Shown piece by piece: positions 28,370 to 37,340 of a stretch of 64,000 bases of DNA (its first letter is position 1; every line of letters starts with the position of its first letter). The stretch lies in the NCBI RefSeq assembly GCF_002086815.1, contig NZ_MVID01000003.1, forward strand, positions 1 through 64,000, read 5' to 3'. The translations under genes and the position numbers were made by a program. The notes under the pieces are model-generated. The model was not told the origin of the DNA and did not search any database. It saw only the letters and a list, made by a program, of their open reading frames with translations. The stretch comes from Mycolicibacterium parafortuitum (lineage in GTDB: Bacteria; Actinomycetota; Actinomycetes; Mycobacteriales; Mycobacteriaceae).

Positions 28370-28472
28370 GGGCTTTTGTCCCGCCGTGGAACGGTCATGC
28401 GTCGGTGCCGGCCGCCTGCGTCTCTCGGACCAGACCCGGCCGTCAACGAGTACGGCCGGCGGAACCCTAGAC
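28363..28472 (-). ncRNA. Guanidine-I (ykkC) riboswitch aptamer
   Basis: On the minus strand the 5' end reads GTCTAGGGTTCCG (28472-28460). The middle has CTGGTCCGAGAGAC. The 3' part reads CCACGGCGGGACAAAAG followed by CCCGGGAGAC. These are the highly conserved blocks of the ykkC/guanidine-I family, in the right order and spacing, with a GC-rich P1b-type hairpin (GCCGGCCG...CGGCCGG) between the first two. P1 can form from GTCT and AGAC. It lies 23 bases before the symporter's ATG. Confidence 0.93.
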
Positions 28473-28623
28473 GCGCCCCACATGCACATGTGAGTCCACG
28501 TCAGGAAAAGCCCGGCGCATTACCTGCGTTAGCACGTCGCGTTAACGGTGTGTTTCCACTTCCGGTGGACAGGGATTCGCCGCTGTGCCAACAATTGTCG
28601 CAGGCGCTGTGCGATCCGGCGCC

Positions 28624-28665
28624 CCGGACGAGGTGCGTCGTACCCGGTCAGCGACAAGACGACGC
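28624..28665 (+). ncRNA. Guanidine-III (ykkC-III) riboswitch aptamer
   Basis: The 42-base element begins CCGGACGAGGTGCGTCGTAC, continues with CCGGTCAGCGACAAG and ends ACGACGC. It matches, almost base for base, the Thermobifida guanidine-III pseudoknot as I remember it (CCGGACGAGGUGCGCCGUAC then CCGGUCAGGACAAG and ACGGCGC). The change GCGCCGU/ACGGCGC to GCGUCGU/ACGACGC is compensatory and preserves the stem. The hydrolase Shine-Dalgarno GGGAG (28669-28673) follows three bases later, and ATG is at 28679. Ligand folding probably controls translation. Confidence 0.92.
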
Positions 28666-28678
28666 TTTGGGAGCTCTC

Positions 28679-29827
28679 ATGTCCGACTACCCAGACCCGT
28701 CGCTACCGAATGCCGAAGGCGCGTGGGCCCAGCAGGTCGAGGCCAATCTCGGCGACCGCCGGCTGCGGGAGGAGATCGACCGCGGCCTGACCTACGGCCT
28801 GGAGGCCGCGCCGACGATCAACGACCGCACCATCTCCACGTTCGTGCGCGGCGAGAAACCGCATTTCGCCGGCGAGCGCGGGACTTTCCTGAAGTGCCCG
28901 TTCATCGAGGACGTCAACGAGGTCGGCGACGCCGAGGTCGCGATCTTCGGTGTCCCGCTCGACGCCGGCGCCACCTACCGGCCCGGCACCCGGTTCGGCC
29001 CGCAGGGAATCCGGCGCTCCACCAACCTGTTCGGCACCTACAACTACGAATCCGGGGTCGATCTGCGCGAGCAGCTCAACATGGTCGACATCGGCGACGT
29101 GTTCACCATCCCGGGCAACCTGGAGAAGTCGTTCGACCAGATCAGCACCGCGATGGCGCATGTCGCGAGCAAGGGGGTCATGCCCATCGTGCTCGGTGGT
29201 GACCATTCGATCGGCTTCCCGACCATCCGCGGCCTGGCCCCCCACATGGACGGCAACATCGGCATCATCCACTTCGACCGCCACGTCGACACCCAGGAGA
29301 CCGACCTCGACGAGCGGATGCACACCACGCCGTGGTTCCACGCCACCAACATCAAGAACGCGCCCGCGACCAACCTGGTGCAGATCGGCATCGGCGGCTG
29401 GCAGAGCCCCCGCGAAGGCGTCAAGGTGGGCCGCGAACGCAAATCGACGGTGATCACCGTCGGCGACGTCGAACGCGTCGGCATCGAGAAAATCGCGGAG
29501 ACCGCGCTGGAGATCGCGTGGAAGGGCGCCAAGGCGGTGTACCTGTCGTTCGACATCGACGTGATCGACGCCGGCTTCGTCCCCGGCACCGGGTGGCCGG
29601 AGCCGGGCGGCCTGTTGCCCCGCGAGGCGCTGAACCTGGTCAAGATGATCTCCGAGCCCGGCCTGGCGGGCATCGAGGTGGTGGAGTGCTCGCCGCCCTA
29701 CGACTGGGCCGAGCAGACCGCGCTGATGAGCTCGCGGGTGATCCTGGACAGCCTGGCCGCGCAGGTCCGCTCCGGAAAGCTCGGTAAGAAGGCCGCGAAG
29801 GCCGACCGGCCGGCCTGGGGGCCGTAA
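28679..29827 (+). CDS. Guanidine hydrolase of the agmatinase/arginase (ureohydrolase) family
   Basis: A 382-residue ureohydrolase. The binuclear-metal ligands are present: H176 (GGDHS), D200, H202 and D204 (HFDRHVD), D292 and D294 (SFDIDVID). It has about 75 extra N-terminal residues compared with small agmatinases. The substrate loop is PGTGWPEPGG with W306 where agmatinases usually have a small residue. H221 (WFHATN) and T99 (GATYRPG) are also present. From memory this combination of Thr, His and Trp marks the nickel-dependent guanidine hydrolase GdmH. The guanidine-III riboswitch in its leader independently gives guanidine as the signal. Predicted reaction: guanidine + water to urea + ammonia. 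No urease or Ni-maturation genes are in the window. Automatic annotation would call this agmatinase. Confidence 0.88.
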   Translation: MSDYPDPSLPNAEGAWAQQVEANLGDRRLREEIDRGLTYGLEAAPTINDRTISTFVRGEKPHFAGERGTFLKCPFIEDVNEVGDAEVAIFGVPLDAGATYRPGTRFGPQGIRRSTNLFGTYNYESGVDLREQLNMVDIGDVFTIPGNLEKSFDQISTAMAHVASKGVMPIVLGGDHSIGFPTIRGLAPHMDGNIGIIHFDRHVDTQETDLDERMHTTPWFHATNIKNAPATNLVQIGIGGWQSPREGVKVGRERKSTVITVGDVERVGIEKIAETALEIAWKGAKAVYLSFDIDVIDAGFVPGTGWPEPGGLLPREALNLVKMISEPGLAGIEVVECSPPYDWAEQTALMSSRVILDSLAAQVRSGKLGKKAAKADRPAWGP

Positions 29828-29841
29828 CTAGGCTGGGTGCC

Positions 29842-30681
29842 ATGCGTTCAGAGATGCGGGTCGCACTGGCCCAGATCCGCAGCGGTACCGACCCGCGGCA
29901 CAACCTGGGCCTGGTCGACGAGTACACCCGGCGCGCGGCCGACGCGGGTGCGTCGCTGGTGCTGTTCCCCGAGGCGACGATGTGCCGGTTCGGGGTGCCG
30001 CTCGGCGAGGTCGCCGAACCGTTCGACGGTCCGTGGGCCACCGGGGTGCGCGACATCGCCGCGCGCGCCGGGGTGGTCGTCGTCGCCGGCATGTTCGTCC
30101 CGTCCGAGGACGGTCGCGCGTTCAACACGCTGCTGGCCACCGGCCCGGGGGTGGAGGCGCGCTACGACAAGATCCACCTCTACGACGCGTTCGGCTTCGT
30201 CGAATCCAAGACCGTCGCCCCCGGCCGGGAACCGGTCGTCATCTCCGTAGACACCGAGTCGGGCCCGGTCACCGTCGGCCTGACGCTCTGCTACGACATC
30301 CGCTTCCCGGAGTTGTACGTCGAGTTGGCCGAACACGGCGCCGAGGTGATCACCGCGCACGCCTCCTGGGGCACCGGGCCGGGCAAGCTCGACCAGTGGA
30401 CGCTGCTGGCCCGGGCCCGGGCGATCGACACCAACAGTGTGGTCGCCGCGGTCGGGCAGGCCTACCCCGGCGACGAGATCGCCAAGCTCGGCCCCACCGG
30501 TGTGGGCGGCAGCCTGGTCGCCTCCGCGCTGGGTGACGTGCTGGCATCCGCGGGTGAGGACCCCGAGCTTCTGGTGTGCGATATCGACCTGGACGCGGCC
30601 CGCAAAGCCCGCGAGACCGTCGCGGTGATGCACAACCGCTCAGGTTGGGCTCATGCCGGTAAGGCAGAATCGCGGGCGTGA
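29842..30681 (+). CDS. Carbon-nitrogen hydrolase (Nit family amidase)
   Basis: A 279-residue nitrilase-superfamily protein (Rv0480c equivalent). Catalytic triad: Glu in FPEATMCRFG, Lys in EARYDKIHLYDAF and Cys in VGLTLCYDIRFPELY. The Nit1/Nit2 branch usually removes deaminated glutathione or omega-amides; with mycothiol replacing glutathione here the substrate is uncertain. It follows the guanidine hydrolase by 14 bases and may be co-transcribed, but it is conserved in mycobacteria that lack the hydrolase, so a guanidine role is unlikely. ATG 29842 or 29854. Confidence 0.87.
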   Translation: MRSEMRVALAQIRSGTDPRHNLGLVDEYTRRAADAGASLVLFPEATMCRFGVPLGEVAEPFDGPWATGVRDIAARAGVVVVAGMFVPSEDGRAFNTLLATGPGVEARYDKIHLYDAFGFVESKTVAPGREPVVISVDTESGPVTVGLTLCYDIRFPELYVELAEHGAEVITAHASWGTGPGKLDQWTLLARARAIDTNSVVAAVGQAYPGDEIAKLGPTGVGGSLVASALGDVLASAGEDPELLVCDIDLDAARKARETVAVMHNRSGWAHAGKAESRA

Positions 30682-31532
30682 CCGATCCCTGGGCCCGACC
30701 GCCGCAACAGCCAGGCCCCCCGCCGGGGCAGTTCCCGCCGGACCCGGGCCAGCCCGTCCCCGCCTCGCCGGAGGATTCCTCGCTGCCCGCCAAGCTCAAG
30801 CGGATCTTCAGCGACCCCGTCTCGGTGGTGCTCGTCGTCGTGATCGTGCTCGCGCTGGTGTTCGCGTGCCTGCTCGGCGGTGAGCTGTACGCGCGCAACC
30901 GCGCCGACACCATCGTCGCCGGCACCGTGGAGTGCGTGGTCCAAGACGATGCGACCGCGTCGTTCGGCGTGATGCCGCCGTTCCTGCTGCAGCACATGTC
31001 CGGCCACTACACCAACATCCGGATCGAGACCGCGGGCAACCAGGTCCGCGACGCCAAGGGCATGAAGGTCAACCTCGACATCAACGACGTGCGGCTGGAG
31101 GACTCCCCGACCTCCAGCGGTTCGATCGGCTCGCTGGTCGCCAACATCAGCTGGAGCACCGAGGGCATCAAGCAGACGATCCAGGGCGCCATTCCGCTCG
31201 TCGGCAGCTTCGTCACCGGCGTCACGACCAACGCCAGCGACGGCACCATCGAACTCGAAGGGGCGCTCGGCAGCATCACCGCCAAGCCCGAGGTCGTCAA
31301 CGGTGGGCTGTCGCTGCAGGTGCAGCGCGTCACCGGGCTCGGGTTCACGCTGCCGCGTGAGGCGGTGCAGCCCGCGCTGGACGCGTTCACCTCCGAACTG
31401 ACGCAGGACTACCCGATGGACATCAAGGCCGACTCCGTCGAGGTCACCGATTCCGGTGTGATCAGCCAGTTCTCGACGCGCAACGCGTCGATCCCGAAGG
31501 GCCAGCAGGACCCCTGCTTCGCGGGTCTCTAG
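30678..31532 (+). CDS. DUF2993 membrane-anchored protein
   Basis: A 284-residue protein (Rv0479c equivalent). The proline-rich cytoplasmic N-terminus has [20 protein letters not shown]. One membrane helix spans about 50-72 ([19 protein letters not shown]). A DUF2993 extracytoplasmic domain follows, which belongs to the lipid-binding TULIP-like type. The likely role is envelope lipid handling, as inference. GTG start overlapping the amidase stop (GTGA). Its end overlaps the convergent deoC stop by four bases. Confidence 0.83.
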   Translation: MTDPWARPPQQPGPPPGQFPPDPGQPVPASPEDSSLPAKLKRIFSDPVSVVLVVVIVLALVFACLLGGELYARNRADTIVAGTVECVVQDDATASFGVMPPFLLQHMSGHYTNIRIETAGNQVRDAKGMKVNLDINDVRLEDSPTSSGSIGSLVANISWSTEGIKQTIQGAIPLVGSFVTGVTTNASDGTIELEGALGSITAKPEVVNGGLSLQVQRVTGLGFTLPREAVQPALDAFTSELTQDYPMDIKADSVEVTDSGVISQFSTRNASIPKGQQDPCFAGL

Positions 31533-32206
31533 ACCCCGAAACCGTCGAGAACGGCGCGGGTGCCGGACAACCCGAGCCGGGTGGCACCCGCGTCGAGCAT
31601 CGCGGTGGCCGCCTCGGCCGTGCGGATTCCGCCGCTGGCCTTGACGCCGAGCCGGCCCTCGACCGCGCCGGCCATCAGCTCCACCGCGCGCGGGGATGCC
31701 CCGCCGCTGGGGTGAAATCCGGTGGAGGTTTTGACGAAGTCGGCCCCGGCGTCCTCGGCGACCCGGCACACGTCGACCAGGATCGGCCAGCCGCTGAACT
31801 CCAGCAGCGCCGCCGATTCGACGATCACCTTGAGCACGGCCTCCGGCGCCGCGGCGCGCACCGCCGCGATATCGGCTCGTACCCGGTCGAGTTCGCCCGC
31901 CAGCGCGGCGCCGATGTCGATCACCATGTCGATCTCGGCCGCCCCCGCGGCGGCCGCGGCACGCGCCTCCTCGGCCTTGACCGCCGAAAGGTGCTTGCCG
32001 GACGGGAATCCGACGACCGACGCGGTCGTCGCGTCAGGGGCCAGGGACCGGACCGTCGGGACGAAGGTCGGGGACACACAGATCGCCTTCACCGCGAGTT
32101 CCTGCGCCTCGGCGACGAACGATGCGACGTCGGCCTCGGTGGCTTCGGGTTTGAGCAGGGTGTGATCGACGAGGGCCGCGACCTGAGCGCGGGTGTAGGA
32201 CCCCAT
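31529..32206 (-). CDS. deoC: Deoxyribose-phosphate aldolase
   Basis: Cleaves 2-deoxyribose 5-phosphate to acetaldehyde and glyceraldehyde 3-phosphate. From ATG 32206 it is 225 residues. Key residues: [11 protein letters not shown], the Schiff-base Lys region [15 protein letters not shown], the active-site Lys in [13 protein letters not shown], and Asp in IDMVIDIGA. The ATG overlaps the stop of the secreted-protein gene upstream (ATGA). Confidence 0.95.
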   Translation of the reverse strand: MGSYTRAQVAALVDHTLLKPEATEADVASFVAEAQELAVKAICVSPTFVPTVRSLAPDATTASVVGFPSGKHLSAVKAEEARAAAAAGAAEIDMVIDIGAALAGELDRVRADIAAVRAAAPEAVLKVIVESAALLEFSGWPILVDVCRVAEDAGADFVKTSTGFHPSGGASPRAVELMAGAVEGRLGVKASGGIRTAEAATAMLDAGATRLGLSGTRAVLDGFGV

Positions 32207-32616
32207 CAGAAGGGTTCTTCGGTGCCGCCCGGGTTGCACCGCTTGGCGACCATCTCCTCGTAGCTGACCTCGGGGCGCCACGGTTCGAGGTTCCAGCTGG
32301 TCTTACCGGGCTGGGCGAACTCGGCGAGGTTCCAGTGGCACAGGAACTGCTCCCACATCCCGGGGATCGCGGCGTCGGGTGAGAGCGTCAGGACCTCGTT
32401 CCACGCGGCCTGGGCCAGTGGCTGGGTGCCTGCGTGCCCGGAGGCCCGACGCGCGGCCGGGGTCGGGTAGACCCGCAGGCTCGACAGGTCGCCCCACTTG
32501 GCCCACGTGACGTGGTCGATGTAGGGCGGCGGGGTGTCGGCGGGGGCCGCCGCCGCCACGGGCGCGAGCAGGCCGGGAAGCGCGGCGGCGGCCAGCGCGA
32601 TCGCAGCGATCCGCAC
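32206..32616 (-). CDS. Secreted DUF2599-type protein
   Basis: A 136-residue protein (Rv0477 equivalent). Cleavable signal peptide [25 protein letters not shown] with a likely AxA site near 24. The mature part has [17 protein letters not shown] and [19 protein letters not shown], the DUF2599 pattern, with two Cys that may form a disulphide. Unknown function outside the membrane. It overlaps both neighbours by one to three bases and forms a chain with the DUF2516 and deoC genes. Confidence 0.85.
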   Translation of the reverse strand: MRIAAIALAAAALPGLLAPVAAAAPADTPPPYIDHVTWAKWGDLSSLRVYPTPAARRASGHAGTQPLAQAAWNEVLTLSPDAAIPGMWEQFLCHWNLAEFAQPGKTSWNLEPWRPEVSYEEMVAKRCNPGGTEEPF

Positions 32617-32897
32617 TATCGTGACTTTCCTTGCACCTCAAGAATTTTGGGACGCACATCGACGAGGTACACCCCCGCCGCGACGGCGGCGATCGCCGTG
32701 CCGGTGATATCGAGCACCAATGCCAGCAGCAGACCGAGGCCGAGGATGACCAGCCAGACCGGCTTGGTCAGCTTGTCCACCGCGGTGTAGGCGTCCGGCC
32801 GCTGCATCGCCGCGTGTACGAGCGCGTAGATGATCGTGACCAGCACGACGATCTTCACGATGCCGAGGACGTAACCCGCAAGGATTTGGAGCTCCAC
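32616..32897 (-). CDS. DUF2516 small membrane protein
   Basis: A 93-residue protein (Rv0476 equivalent) with membrane helices at about 5-28 ([27 protein letters not shown], split by charged [12 protein letters not shown]) and about 47-75. Function unknown. It starts the run DUF2516-DUF2599-deoC, each overlapping the next, 60 bases after hbhA on the same strand. Confidence 0.85.
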   Translation of the reverse strand: MELQILAGYVLGIVKIVVLVTIIYALVHAAMQRPDAYTAVDKLTKPVWLVILGLGLLLALVLDITGTAIAAVAAGVYLVDVRPKILEVQGKSR

Positions 32898-32957
32898 GCT
32901 CCACAGCCTATGCGGGTTACGTCCTGTCGGTCTAACTTCCGCCCTGTGCGGCGGTGA

Positions 32958-33620
32958 TTACTTCTGGGTGACCTTCTTGGCCGGCGCCTTCTTGGCGGGG
33001 GCCTTCTTGGCCGGAACCGTGGCCGAAGCCTTCGCGGCCGTGGCCGGGGTTGCGGCCTTCTTGGCCGGCGCCTTCTTGGCCGGGGCCTTCTCGGCGGCGG
33101 CCTTGACGGGGGCGGCGGCCTCTTCGGCCTTCTTCGGCAGCTCGACGCCGACCAGCTTGGCGGCACGCTCGCCGACCGCGCGGGTCTGCGAGGCGACGTT
33201 GCCCAGCGCCTCCTGGGTCAGCTCGACGGCCTGGTCGGTGTACTCCTCGACGCGGCTGGCGGCCTCTTCGAGAGCCGGCTGGTTGCGCAGGCGCTCCAGC
33301 GCGGCCTCGCCACGCTCGATCAGCTTGGTGTAGGTGGTCTGGGCGGCCTCGGCGTATCCCTCGGCGAACTTGCGCAGCTCGTCGGAGGTCAGCTTGTCGC
33401 GCAGGTCACCGAACTGGCTCGGCAGGTCTTCCTGCAGCTTGGCCACCCGGGCCCGGCTCTCCTCGACGCGGCTCTCGGCGTCGGTGCGGGCCTCGCCGGC
33501 GCGCTCGCGCAGCGTCGCGACGATCTCGTTGACACGCTCCAGCGCGAGGTCGGCAGCGCCCACAGCGGCGAGCAGCGGGGCCTTCAGGTCGTCGATGTCG
33601 AGATTCTTGGTCTCAGCCAT
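32958..33620 (-). CDS. hbhA: Heparin-binding hemagglutinin
   Basis: A 220-residue surface adhesin that binds heparan sulphate. The N-terminus [27 protein letters not shown] and the long Ala/Glu/Arg-rich helix (about 20-150) form the coiled coil. The C-terminus (about 158-220) is the Lys/Pro/Ala repeat region ([20 protein letters not shown]), methylated and heparin-binding in M. tuberculosis. It also associates with lipid inclusions. The start overlaps the end of the HTH gene by eight bases, so that gene's stop codon lies inside hbhA codons 2-3. Confidence 0.94.
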   Translation of the reverse strand: MAETKNLDIDDLKAPLLAAVGAADLALERVNEIVATLRERAGEARTDAESRVEESRARVAKLQEDLPSQFGDLRDKLTSDELRKFAEGYAEAAQTTYTKLIERGEAALERLRNQPALEEAASRVEEYTDQAVELTQEALGNVASQTRAVGERAAKLVGVELPKKAEEAAAPVKAAAEKAPAKKAPAKKAATPATAAKASATVPAKKAPAKKAPAKKVTQK

Positions 33621-34140
33621 GGTTCATTCCTTCCTTTTCAGGATCGAGTTCTGTGATGGATTGCGGAGTAGAGGGGATCTCTAGAGGGCTCTTGTCTTGT
33701 TCAGTTGCGGGCTCCTCATCTGCGTCACGCGTACCGGATGCGTCCACCCCGTCGTCCGCGGAGGCGGCCTCGTTCTGCTGGCAGAACGAGTTGTAGATGT
33801 CGAGCAGCACCTGCTTCTGCCGCTCGTTGATCGCCGTGTCGGTGACGATCGCGTCGCGAACGTGGTTGCTCTCACTCGGCTCGAGGATCCCGGCCTGGAT
33901 GTAGAGCACCTCGGCCGAAACCCGCAACGCCTTGGCGATCTGGTTGAGCACATCTGCGGACGGCTTCCGCAGGCCGCGCTCGATCTGACTGAGGTACGGG
34001 TTGGACACGCCCGCCTTCTCGGCCAGCTGCCTCACCGACACCTGCGCAGCTTCGCGCTGGGAGCGGATGAACGAACCGATGTCCTGCGCGGCGTTGGACA
34101 CGACAGCGGCAAGATTCTCATCCTGCGACGGCGGTGACAT
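33613..34140 (-). CDS. Cro/C1-type helix-turn-helix regulator upstream of hbhA
   Basis: A 175-residue protein (Rv0474 equivalent) from ATG 34140, chosen because GGGAG lies eight bases upstream. An HTH_3 domain spans about 26-80: [41 protein letters not shown], then [19 protein letters not shown]-terminal acidic, Ser/Thr-rich tail follows, which may be phosphorylated. It overlaps hbhA by eight bases and so is probably its operon partner and regulator. Confidence 0.87.
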   Translation of the reverse strand: MSPPSQDENLAAVVSNAAQDIGSFIRSQREAAQVSVRQLAEKAGVSNPYLSQIERGLRKPSADVLNQIAKALRVSAEVLYIQAGILEPSESNHVRDAIVTDTAINERQKQVLLDIYNSFCQQNEAASADDGVDASGTRDADEEPATEQDKSPLEIPSTPQSITELDPEKEGMNHG

Positions 34141-34233
34141 GCCTTGCTCCCTGTGTTGCGGTGGGTATCCGATTACCGACATCCACCACCGTACGACGGA
34201 GTGCTAACTTTTGCAAGCACCCGTTAGCGCAGG

Positions 34234-35577
34234 TCAGAACAGTAGCTGGGCTATCGAATAGATCACCAGGCCCGCCAGCGCGCCGACGACCGTGCCGTTG
34301 ATCCGGATGAATTGCAGGTCACGGCCGACATGCAGTTCGATGCGCCGACTGGCCTCCTCGGCATCCCAGCGCTCGATCGTGTCGGTGATGATCGTCGTGA
34401 TTTCCGCCCCGTATTGGGAGACCAGATGCTGGGCGCCGCGCACCACCCAGTTGTCCACCTTGTCGCGCAGATCGGCGTCGTCGCGCAGGGACTCCCCGAT
34501 CCGCACGACGGTGTCGGCGATGCGGGTGCGCAGCGTCGAGGACGGGTCGTCGACGGACTCCAGGATGATCCGCTTGGCCGCGGTCCAGGCCGTCTCGGCG
34601 GCCCGGGTGACCTCGTCGCGGGCCATGATCTGCTCTTTGACGTTCTCGGCCTTCTGGATCGTCGCCGCGTCGTTCTGCAGGTCGTCGGCGAACTCGAACA
34701 GGAACCGTGTCGCGGAGCGGCGCAGCTCGTGATCGGGGTTGCGGCGCACCTTGTCGGTGAAGTCCATCAGTTCGCGGTGGATCCGTTCGCCCACCAGGTG
34801 GTCGACCCAGCGCGGCGACCACGTCGGCGAATCCCGTTCGATGACGCGCTCGATGATCTCGTCGGCGTCCAGGGACCATTGGAATGCGCGGTCGGCAAGC
34901 AGCTGCAGCAGCGCCTCCTGGCGCCCCTCGGCCAGCAGCGAGGTCAGCACCCGCCCGATCGGCGGCCCCCACTGCGGCTCGGCGATCCGTTTGACGATCA
35001 TCCGGTCCAGCACCTGCTGGACGTCCTCGTCACGCAGCAACTCGACCAGCACCCGAAGCACCGTCGCGACCTCGGCGGCGACCCGTTCGGCATGCCGGCG
35101 ATCGCACAGCCACTTGCCCACCCGGCTGGCGATGTCGGCGTCGCGCAGCTTGGTCTCGACGTTCTCCGCGGACAGGAAGTTCTCCCGCACGAAGCTGCTC
35201 AGACCCTCGCCGAGCTGGTCTTTCTTCCGTTTGATGATCGCGGTGTGCGGAATGGGGATGCCCAGCGGATGCTTGAACAACGCCGTCACCGCGAACCAGT
35301 CGGCCAGCGCGCCGACCATCCCGGCCTCGGCGGCCGCGCGGACGTAGCCGACCCAGGACGGGGCGCCCTGGGACTGCCACCAGGTGCAGAACAGGAAGAC
35401 GACGGTCGCGCCGAGTAAGAAGCTCAGCGCGACCAGCTTCATGCGCCGTAGTCCGCGCCGTCGCTCCGCGTCCGCCGCGGAGTCGGCGCCCGCGAGCTTC
35501 TCGGCGAAACTCCGGCGCACCGGGGCGGTCGCCGCGCCGGCGACCTCGGGTCGGTGTGCCACACCTACATCATCCAC
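34234..35577 (-). CDS. DUF445 membrane protein
   Basis: A 447-residue YheB/YjiN-type DUF445 protein (Rv0473 equivalent). Membrane helices lie near 48-70 and at the extreme C-terminus (INGTVVGALAGLVIYSIAQLLF). Between them is a long soluble helical region with GALADWFAVTALFKHPLGIPIPHTAIIKRKKDQLGEGL, the family's conserved block. Function unknown. Ninety-two bases separate it from the divergent TetR gene. Confidence 0.88.
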   Translation of the reverse strand: MDDVGVAHRPEVAGAATAPVRRSFAEKLAGADSAADAERRRGLRRMKLVALSFLLGATVVFLFCTWWQSQGAPSWVGYVRAAAEAGMVGALADWFAVTALFKHPLGIPIPHTAIIKRKKDQLGEGLSSFVRENFLSAENVETKLRDADIASRVGKWLCDRRHAERVAAEVATVLRVLVELLRDEDVQQVLDRMIVKRIAEPQWGPPIGRVLTSLLAEGRQEALLQLLADRAFQWSLDADEIIERVIERDSPTWSPRWVDHLVGERIHRELMDFTDKVRRNPDHELRRSATRFLFEFADDLQNDAATIQKAENVKEQIMARDEVTRAAETAWTAAKRIILESVDDPSSTLRTRIADTVVRIGESLRDDADLRDKVDNWVVRGAQHLVSQYGAEITTIITDTIERWDAEEASRRIELHVGRDLQFIRINGTVVGALAGLVIYSIAQLLF

Positions 35578-35669
35578 GCGTGCTGGAGTACCCGTCTGCG
35601 CCGCGGTCCGGCCCAGGTCCGATCACCGCCGTATTATCGTCACGGACTTAGGGAACGGACTGCGCGAAC

Positions 35670-36374
35670 GTGGCACAACAATCCCCGCCCGTGGCGGTCA
35701 AGACGGATGGACGGAAACGGCGCTGGCACCAGCACAAGGTCGAGCGCCGTAACGAGTTGGTGGACGGCACACTCGATGCCATCCGTCGGCTCGGCAGTAA
35801 CGTCAGCATGGATGAGATCGCCGCCGAGATCGGTGTCTCCAAGACCGTTCTGTACCGCTACTTCGTCGACAAGAACGACCTCACCACCGCGGTGATGATG
35901 CGCTTCGCGCAGACCACGCTGATCCCGAACATGGCTGCGGCGCTGTCGTCGAATCTCGACGGCTACGAGCTGACCCGCGAGGTCATCCGCGTCTACGTGG
36001 AGACGGTGGCCAATGAGCCCGAGCCGTACCGGTTCGTGATGGCCAACAACTCCGCCAGCAAGAGCAAGGCGGTGGCCGACTCGGAGGCCATCATCGCGCG
36101 CATGCTCGCGGTGATGCTGCGCCGCCGGATGCTGTCGGTGGGGATGGACGCCTCCGGCGCCGAACCGTGGGCGTTCCACACCGTCGGTGGCGTCCAGCTG
36201 GCGACGCACTCCTGGATGTCGAACCCCAGGATGACCGCCGACGAGCTGATCGACTACCTGGCGATGCTGTCGTGGAGCGCGCTGTGCGGCATCGTCGAGG
36301 TGAACGGATCGCTGGAAACGTTCCGCAACAGTCCGCATCCGTCCCCGGCGCTGCCCTCGCAGCTGCTTGACTAG
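35670..36374 (+). CDS. TetR-family transcriptional regulator
   Basis: A 234-residue protein (Rv0472c equivalent). The HTH is LGSNVSMDEIAAEIGVSKTVLYRYFVDKNDL at about 35-66. The C-terminal ligand domain is helical. The GTG start is at 35670. It may repress itself and the divergent DUF445 gene; I found no clear operator in the 92-base gap. It ends five bases before the PPK2 gene. Confidence 0.9.
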   Translation: MAQQSPPVAVKTDGRKRRWHQHKVERRNELVDGTLDAIRRLGSNVSMDEIAAEIGVSKTVLYRYFVDKNDLTTAVMMRFAQTTLIPNMAAALSSNLDGYELTREVIRVYVETVANEPEPYRFVMANNSASKSKAVADSEAIIARMLAVMLRRRMLSVGMDASGAEPWAFHTVGGVQLATHSWMSNPRMTADELIDYLAMLSWSALCGIVEVNGSLETFRNSPHPSPALPSQLLD

Positions 36375-36379
36375 GCGGT

Positions 36380-37246
36380 GTGACCGAACCCGACGCGCTG
36401 CCGTCCCTGTGGAGCCACGAACCGCGCGTGCAGCTGCGGTTCCGGGCCGGGGTCAAAGTGGCCGACATCGACGCCGACGCCACCCCCGGCTTTCGCGGCG
36501 ACAAGTCCGACGCGCCGACGCTGCAAGCCGAACGCAACACGCGGTTCGCCGAACTGCAGGAGATGCTCTACGCCAACAGCCGCGCCGGCGACACCCGCTC
36601 GCTGCTGCTGGTGCTGCAGGGCATGGACACCGCGGGCAAGGGCGGCATCGTCAAACATGTTGTGGGTGGCTGCAATCCGCAGGGGGTGCAGTACCGCAGC
36701 TTCGGTAAGCCGACCGCCGAGGAGCTCTCCCACCACTACCTGTGGCGCGTGCGCAAGGCGCTGCCCGCCGCGGGTCACATCGGGGTGTTCGACCGGTCGC
36801 ATTACGAAGACGTGCTGATCGTGCGGGTGCACAATCTGGTCCCGCCCGGGGTGTGGGAGCCGCGCTACGACGAGATCAACGCGTTCGAACGTGAACTCGT
36901 CTCCGCCGGAACGACAATCGTGAAGGTCGCGATGTTCGTGTCACTCGACGAGCAGAAGAAGCGGCTCGCCGAGCGGCTCGAACGGCCGGACAAGTACTGG
37001 AAGTACAACCCGGGCGACATCGACGAGCGACTGAAATGGCCTGCCTACCAACAGGCTTACCAGGCGATGCTGGATCGGACGTCGACCGATTACGCGCCCT
37101 GGCACATCGTGCCCTGCAACCGGAAGTGGTACAGCCGGCTCGCGATCACCGAGCTGCTGATCGAGGCGCTCAAGGGGCTCAACATGTCCTGGCCGCCGCC
37201 GGACTTCGACGTCGAGGCGGAGAAGAAGCGGCTGGCCGCGGTGTAA
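36380..37246 (+). CDS. ppk2: Polyphosphate kinase 2 family protein
   Basis: A 288-residue PPK2. Walker A GMDTAGKGG (81-89), Walker B region GVFDRSHYEDV (about 135-145) and the lid KRLAERLERPDKYWKYNPGDIDERLKWPAYQQAYQ are intact. Such enzymes phosphorylate AMP, ADP or GDP using polyphosphate; the class is not certain from sequence alone. It is coupled to the TetR gene (five-base gap, GTG start). In M. tuberculosis this stretch has the methyltransferases pcaA and umaA instead. Polyphosphate breakdown by ppx1 is also encoded in the window. Confidence 0.9.
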   Translation: MTEPDALPSLWSHEPRVQLRFRAGVKVADIDADATPGFRGDKSDAPTLQAERNTRFAELQEMLYANSRAGDTRSLLLVLQGMDTAGKGGIVKHVVGGCNPQGVQYRSFGKPTAEELSHHYLWRVRKALPAAGHIGVFDRSHYEDVLIVRVHNLVPPGVWEPRYDEINAFERELVSAGTTIVKVAMFVSLDEQKKRLAERLERPDKYWKYNPGDIDERLKWPAYQQAYQAMLDRTSTDYAPWHIVPCNRKWYSRLAITELLIEALKGLNMSWPPPDFDVEAEKKRLAAV

Positions 37247-37283
37247 GGGGGGCACGGCGTAGGGGGCCTTGGGCGCCGCTCGC

Positions 37284-37340
37284 CGAGCGCACGCATTCTG
37301 CGCGAATCTGCCCCAAAACCCGTCACAAACCGTGCACTCG
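37284..37340. repeat. Palindromic element at the 3' side of the DUF559 gene
   Basis: Arms CGAGCGCACG (37284-37293) and CGTGCACTCG (37331-37340) match at 9 of 10 positions. The centre reads CATTCTGCGCGAATCTGCC then AAAACCCGTCACAAAC. It overlaps the last codons of the DUF559 gene. It is clearly the same element as 38237-38294, in the same orientation. Confidence 0.62.

Noticed and set aside
28624..28665. Guanidine-II (mini-ykkC) with ACGA loops
   Set aside because: I first tried to fit paired ACGR hairpins because GGACGAGG and GACGAC occur, but the stems do not close. The whole element fits guanidine-III instead.
26627..28678. N-terminal extension joining the guanidine hydrolase to a very long upstream frame
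   Set aside because: The extension crosses the symporter antisense and the riboswitch; ATG 28679 with GGGAG and the aptamer directly upstream is decisive.
36380..37246. Mycolate cyclopropane synthase expected here by synteny
   Set aside because: The product has PPK2 Walker motifs; no SAM-methyltransferase genes of the pcaA/umaA type occur in this interval.
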